Shown here in pieces: positions 58,809 through 64,000 of a stretch of 64,000 nt of DNA. Positions within the stretch are counted from its first letter, which is position 1. Each line of letters begins with the position of its first letter. Under the pieces are notes generated by a model. It did not search any database and was not told where the DNA came from. It worked only from the letters and a program-made list of their open reading frames with translations. Both the position numbers and the translations under genes were made by a program. Origin of the DNA: Diploscapter coronatus (Eukaryota > Nematoda > Chromadorea > Rhabditida > Rhabditidae); NCBI GenBank assembly GCA_964036155.1, contig OZ038422.1, positions 75,973,201-76,037,200 of the forward strand, in the 5' to 3' direction.

Positions 58809-61800
58809 TCACCTAGCCATACGCATCGTTTCGTCTATGTCGTTGAGTTCCGACTTCTGCGACGCTAACAAGCTGTCGTCCCACTCGGGAGGCTGGAAAA
58901 GGGGAATAATGAAATCCCCTCTTCAAACAAGATTTTATATGCTATACCTATAAAATATAGTAAAGATGATTGCTATATATATATATTTAATTCGGGTATA
59001 TGAAATCTTCCTTTAGAAAGGCATTTCGCATATCCGGTTATCAGAAATCCAGGGAAGATATGAATGCATTATGAAGATTCGTTGAATAGAAATATGTTTT
59101 TTAGAATATATGAAATCCCCTACAAAATATGTCATATATCCGGATGTTTGAAATGCCACCTCATTCAATTCTTCTGCCTCCTTATCCAACGCGTTCGCTT
59201 TGGGTCCGAGCAGCTGACTTCTCTCGTTTTTAGCGGCCTTTTTGCGCTTCTGAAAATGGATATATGTAATCCTGGATATGCGAAGTCCGGTATATTATAT
59301 CCAATATACAAAAAATGTTCGAATATATTAAATCTCGACTATATGGAATCCGGATTTTAAATATAGTTTTTCCTACCTCCTCCATTTGTTCTTTTTTCCC
59401 GTAGAAGAGGATAACGGCGGCAATGATGACCAGAAGCACGAGCACGAGGATCACCAAACTGATCACGATGCCGATACCGACCTGCAAAGAAAATAGAGGG
59501 ATTTCATATAGCTGGATTTAGAAATTCCTTTAAAAATTTCGAGAGGAAAAGTTTTAATTCTATTGTTTTTTTTTCAAAAATAGAGCTAATCTTCATATCT
59601 CTATATACTATAAAAGCTGATCTTCGCCATTATTCTCAAAAATGTTCAATTTTTAAAGTCCATAAAAATCGACTTCTAACCTCATCGCTGACTTTAGCGC
59701 CGAACAGATAGATGCTCTTGTGCTGCAGTTTGTGCTCGTCAATCAACACCGCGTGTAGCGTGTCGAATGCCATAAATGTCGAATTCAGCGAAGGCAGGTC
59801 TGCGAAAAAATTAGGGATGATTCATGATAGATATAATTGCAAAATGCAAAGGGAACAAGCTTACAATAAGAAACTATAAATATTTTCTGTTAAAAATCAA
59901 GTTTTCTATTTAAAAACGCAATTCCCTCTTCTAATTGACTTACTATTCTTGGGGTGCGATTTGAGCGGGACGAACAAAGTGCTCCTGGCACGCGGTCCGA
60001 CGATGAATGCCGCCCACTTGTCGTCGGGTGTGCGCCAGATGTGGAGGTGCGTGTGCAGCGACGGCTGGTCGCAACTCACTGCTATCTAAAATCGCATGTC
60101 ATGACGCTTTTCTTTTTTTGTTTTAATTTTAGGCTGGCTTCTTTAATATCTATGAAGGGCGTCATTAAATTTATCTAACGTCATAAATGTGAAATTATAA
60201 TTGATTGTTAAATGACGTCTTCAAATTGACAACACAGGGTATTTTTCGGAGAGGTGTTATAAAACTTAATATGAAGTCACATTCTTAAACACGTTATAAA
60301 TATTTTTAAAACAACGCCCTAACGTCACTCATTTTCTGGGCGTCGAGTACGGTCACGAGAACGCAGTTCTTCTTCGGTTGGCACTTCCTTATTCTGTCCA
60401 TTTCCATCTGCAAAAATGGGCAACGTCATTTTAAAAGAAGTCGTTATGTTTTCGACTTACAAGGCTTTTGCACGCTCTTCTAATTGCCGCTTTGCCTTTC
60501 GAGCTGTCAACTCTCGTCTCGTTTTCAGTTAGTGTGTACTGCAAAAGACGCTTTAACAAAGAGATAAAGAGACGTCGTTATTAAAAGTGGCTATTCCTGA
60601 AAAATTAGCGAATTTTTGCTTCTGAAAACTTCGGGCCAAATCGGGCCGACGAGCCGAACCGAGATTTTTTCAAGGTAACACAAACTGGGTTTGAATTTAA
60701 AATTGCGCGTAGAGGGGGCACAATGGTGAGCCGATCACAGTACCAAGAGATCCTGACCAATAGCCATATTGGGGTGGTCCGCAGGCACGGAGAAGCGGAA
60801 CATCGTCGAGATGAGTTCGTTGGCGTCGGTCAGCCTGGCGCCTACGCCCTTGACGCTGAACGCCACGAGGCCCTCGAATGAGTCCCTGATGTAGTCCGAC
60901 CCCGACTCCGACGCGACGAACGAGCTGTACAACCAGGGATGCTGAATGATGGAGCGTTGTTTTTGTTATGCCATTTGAGTACGACGTAATTCTTTATAAC
61001 ACCATTTTATACGACGCCAGATTTCTATTCAAGCTGATCTTTCATGGCTTCGACTTTGTTCAAGATCTACTCCGTCACGCCAGCTTTATGAAAGCGATCT
61101 TCACAACATCATTCACGTGTTTCTTCGATTTTCAAAATCTACCTTCAAATTTAGCATACAAATTTCAGAAAAGTTAGTTCCGATTTAATTTTGAGTTTTT
61201 AATGAAGTTGAATTTCGAGCTTTCTTGTTGAACTTACCGTATATTTGATCTTGTTGCCGGTGATGAGACTCGAGTCGAGATCCTCGAGCACTTCTTCTGG
61301 CTCGAACGTCGTTGACTGAAATTCGATGTTTAGCCAGATTTCATATATCCCTCTTACCTTCTCAGCTGCGGTCTCTGTGATGGTGTGCAAACCTTCGGAA
61401 CGGCTGTCTAGAACCCGTATGTCACACATGACCTCATGGCATGTGAAATAGGATTTTGGGTGGTAAGCTTTCTTTTCCCACACTACTTTGCATGTCATGA
61501 GGTCATGCGGTTTCCAGGTTGCCCTGGGAACTGCGCGAGCTTTGCGAACCTTCGTCATCCTAAACTACCAAGTCCTTTATATACTAGGGAGCTTTCACTT
61601 CCATATATGCAAATTTCACACACAAGGGTATTAAACAGAGAAGTGAGAAAGAGAAATATCATTGAAAATATTGCAGATTCTCGAGGGGAAGAAAAAAGAC
61701 GAGGGAGCATCGTGCGCGCCTGTATTCACACGAATCGCGTGCAAAATCGTATGAAAAATTCTGTGTGTTACTTCAGTGGTTTTGGCCTCGAGAATCGTCG

Positions 61801-62032
61801 TCTCTCTGGGCGTAGCGGAGGGCATCGTGGACGTCGTTCTCGTGTTGGGTTCCGAGACTTTCGCTGGAGAAGCGACAGACATCGTGACGTCGCCTGAAGA
61901 TTTACGGTTCGTTGATTTGATTTTAATGTTCTAGCGTCATGATGTCACGATGTTATCTGACGTCATCTACTAACCGACAGCGATAACTCCGAGGATGAGG
62001 CAACTGTAGGAGACGAGACGTAACAACCGCAT
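58809..62032 (-). CDS. Type I single-pass membrane protein of unknown function
   Basis: Thirteen exons join in phase if a 10-base micro-exon (61550-61559) is accepted: 61975-62032, 61772-61893, 61550-61559, 61358-61407, 61238-61315, 60744-60941, 60461-60538, 60324-60407, 59944-60085, 59681-59799, 59377-59481, 59160-59249, 58809-58892, about 405 residues. Signal peptide: LLRLVSYSCLILGVIAV. A Ser/Thr-rich stalk (NTRTTSTMPSATPRETT) precedes an ectodomain with DYIRDSFEGLVAFSVKGVG, KCQPKKNCVLVTVLD and HIWRTPDDKWAAFIVGPR. One helix, IVISLVILVLVLLVIIAAVI, then a charged tail (KRKKAAKNERSQLLG) ending DIDETMRMAR. The SQLLG tail could be a sorting signal. I do not recognise the family. A family B hairpin abuts the 61407 splice acceptor. 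Confidence 0.75.
61407..61519. repeat. Palindromic MITE-like element, family B, copy 2
   Basis: ACATGACCTCATGGCATGTG pairs with the later GCATGTCATGAGGTCATG. The right half (CCCACACTACTTTGCATGTC, GGTCATGCGGTTTCC) is clearly related to the element at 40143-40276. Its left end coincides with the TTCTAG acceptor of an exon of the membrane-protein gene. Confidence 0.65.
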
Positions 62033-64000
62033 GATATAATCGCTGGCGAGGCAATGACGCCATTTAAAAAAATAATAGCGTCACTTTTTAATTTGAAAAA
62101 TTCTACTTTTTTATGTTTCCCTGTGTTGTTTCATATCTTTTTCTTTCCAAATGCAAAACCTGTATCAGAAGAACTGGGGATTTAGATGTTTCTTCGAATT
62201 TAAAAAAAAAAATAATAAACTCTTCATTTCATTTTCTCTTCTTCGCCGATGTTTCATTTTCTTGACTCTACCGAAAGCAAAATCGGTAAGCTAACAGAAT
62301 TTTGGGGTTAAGGTTAGGCAGGGCGAATAAGCTGCTTATGATTAAGCCCCGTGCACTGCAGCAAAAAGCCACGCCCCTACGCCCACCAATTTTTCGGCTT
62401 CTGCACAACGCATTTTTCAGGATAATCAACTTAACGAAAATCATTTCCCGAGAAGAATCAGCCCGCTAAATTTTTTGCAAAATTTTCGCCTGCTCACCTA
62501 TTTTAAGCTGATCTTCACGACTTTTCTACTGGTTACTGTAGAAACTGATATTTTTGTATTAGTTTCGAAAAAAGCACCTCAAATTTTTTATATTTAAAAT
62601 GTGCATTTAGTTAGACTCCTTAAAATATATTTTCAGTTATGATCTGAGAAAATTTTTTAACGGTAAGCATTTTGCACTTTTCTTTTTCTGCCAATCATTT
62701 TTCCAGACTCTTCTTTTTTAATCGCCCTAATTACCGTATTCCCGAAAATCCACCCCCATTCGACTTTTCTCCTTCCAACTTTTCTATTTGTCTAACTTCT
62801 AAATTGCTCACTTTGGCAGAATTTCTTAATCTACGAAGTTTCGCTTCTTATTATACTGAACGCCACAACCGCCTTAGTCTCATTTATTTTCCCAGTCCGT
62901 AGTCCGTAATTTCCCAGAGAACGCTCGTAAATCTATCTATTTTCTGTAGATTTAATAGTAAATCGAAATAGCGCAAGAAATTGAGAGAGAAGAGGGAAAG
63001 CGATTTGTCAAATCCAGCTCAGTTCCAATCGAAATTCATAGCCTCAATAACAAAGACCGATTTTCTTTCTTCTTTTCTCACTCTTACTTTCATAACTCGT
63101 TTCGCATATCGATTCCCTATATAAATTTCTGAATAACTTTAGAAAGGGGCGTGGCCTAAAAATCGGAATTCAGGAAAATTCTTATCAATGGCTTGCCATT
63201 TATTTATTCAAATGTTTGTCCTGGAATTCTTTAGAATCTGTTTTTCTCTGTCTCTGAAAAAACCATACTATTTTTCCCGCATCTTTCCCTTTCTTTTATC
63301 AGTGCTATTTTTCCTATCCTTAACTTTCGAATATGCCGGTCAACGTCGGTTTGCTCTTATATGGTTCGTTGACTTGAAAGCAAGTTTGAAAAGACTGGTG
63401 AAATATCATGGAAAAGTGAGAGCTCAGAAAAGAATGAGAAAAGTGAGAGAAAGAAATAGTGTAGAAAATCTAGAGAGTCAAAAAGAAAATGAATTTGAAT
63501 AGAATCGGAAATAGTAAAGAGTTTTGTGCGGTGCGCGTCGGAAAAAGTCATATCGATGCGATGAAAAAATTGGGCTAAGAGGAGGAAAAACGAAGAAGTT
63601 TTCTCTATGTGCCTTACGCCTCGCGAAAGGCCGCATTTCTAACATTTTTACGTTTTATTAAAGTTACTGTACCTTATAATATAAGGACCTAGGATTTTTG
63701 CTCCTTACTTTTGGAATTTTTTATTAAATTTAAATTAAATATGATGAAAGCTTACCATTTTCTCTATGTGCGTTACTCCTTGGTGGCAAAGGACATACGT
63801 GGGGCCGACTTTCTAATATTCTTGCGTTTTATTTGATCCTATGGTATTTCCTAAATAAATGATACCAGACCTTTTATCTTGATCTCATTTCAAATATGAT
63901 CTTCATTATAACTACTCCTCAAATTTAGGATGTTCTCTATTTTATTACTTTCTGGTTCTTTCCTATTAAAATAAGATACCGTAATTTGTAGAATCTTATA
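62033..64000. other. Upstream intergenic region of the membrane-protein gene
   Basis: Contains CCACGCCCC boxes at about 62381-62391 and GGGGCGTGGCC at about 63147, which could be promoter elements, and an imperfect direct duplication at 63599-63832. No gene is supported; the 104-codon ORF at 63188-63502 is overlapped by an antisense ORF in simple-composition DNA. Confidence 0.5.
63599..63832. repeat. Imperfect direct repeat
   Basis: TTTTCTCTATGTGCCTTACG at 63599 recurs as TTTTCTCTATGTGCGTTACT at 63758. Each is followed by an AAAGG...GGCCG part and TTTCTAA-ATTTTT-CGTTTTATT, so units of about 61 and 75 bases lie 159 bases apart. Confidence 0.5.

Noticed and set aside
61199..61558. 119-codon minus-strand ORF running through the family B hairpin
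   Set aside because: It matches the true frame only downstream of 61407; reading through the hairpin needs an exon start out of phase with the upstream exon.
1..64000. CRISPR arrays, bacterial operons, integrase attachment sites
   Set aside because: The sequence is eukaryotic with spliced genes; no regularly spaced repeats or prokaryotic signals were seen.

Overview
The window looks like nuclear DNA from a free-living or parasitic nematode. Genes are compact, with many short exons and introns mostly of 40-70 bases, 3' splice sites of the TTTTAG/TTTCAG type, AT-rich non-coding DNA, and families typical of nematodes: a chemoreceptor GPCR, a TWK-type two-pore potassium channel, nematode FkbM-type and GM2-activator-type proteins, a DM-domain factor and VIG-1. 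No bacterial, viral or organellar genes are seen. Most genes were assembled here by hand from splice sites and reading phase, so exon ends are usually exact to a base or two but not confirmed by transcripts.

Layout. 52-2828 (+): 3' end of a GLG1-type Golgi protein. 3946-5756 (-): serpentine receptor. 9836-11065 (-): unknown secreted protein. 13448-16741 (-): VIG-1/SERBP1 RGG protein. 18171-18580 (+): small unknown protein. 19425-21408 (-): TGF-beta ligand. 25153-27831 (+): secreted M14 zinc carboxypeptidase. 29417-30722 (+): four-helix membrane protein. 31024-32496 (-): GM2-activator-like secreted protein. 34231-36016 (-): two-pore K+ channel. 37263-39232 (+): STE24-like protein that has lost its catalytic residues. 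39478-41568 (-): FkbM-type methyltransferase. 41569-45754: repeat block with a Ulp1 protease relic and a 2 kb near-perfect palindrome. 45755-47622 (-): DM-domain factor. 49815-51649 (-): dihydroceramide (sphingolipid delta-4) desaturase. 53587-58105 (-): receptor-type kinase with a degenerate active site. 58809-62032 (-): unknown single-pass membrane protein.

The genes do not form an obvious pathway or operon: neighbours are separated by hundreds to thousands of bases. Two themes stand out. First, three signalling or enzyme-family genes have altered key residues: the STE24 paralogue (HExxH changed to YQxxH), the receptor kinase (VAIK Lys to Arg, DFG to GFG) and the TGF-beta ligand (no dimer cysteine, no furin site). 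The K+ channel also has Pro in its first selectivity filter. Second, the DNA is rich in foldback (palindromic) elements: one long hairpin of about 735-base arms, and at least two recognisable families of short hairpin MITE-like elements, several in introns and one apparently supplying a splice acceptor.
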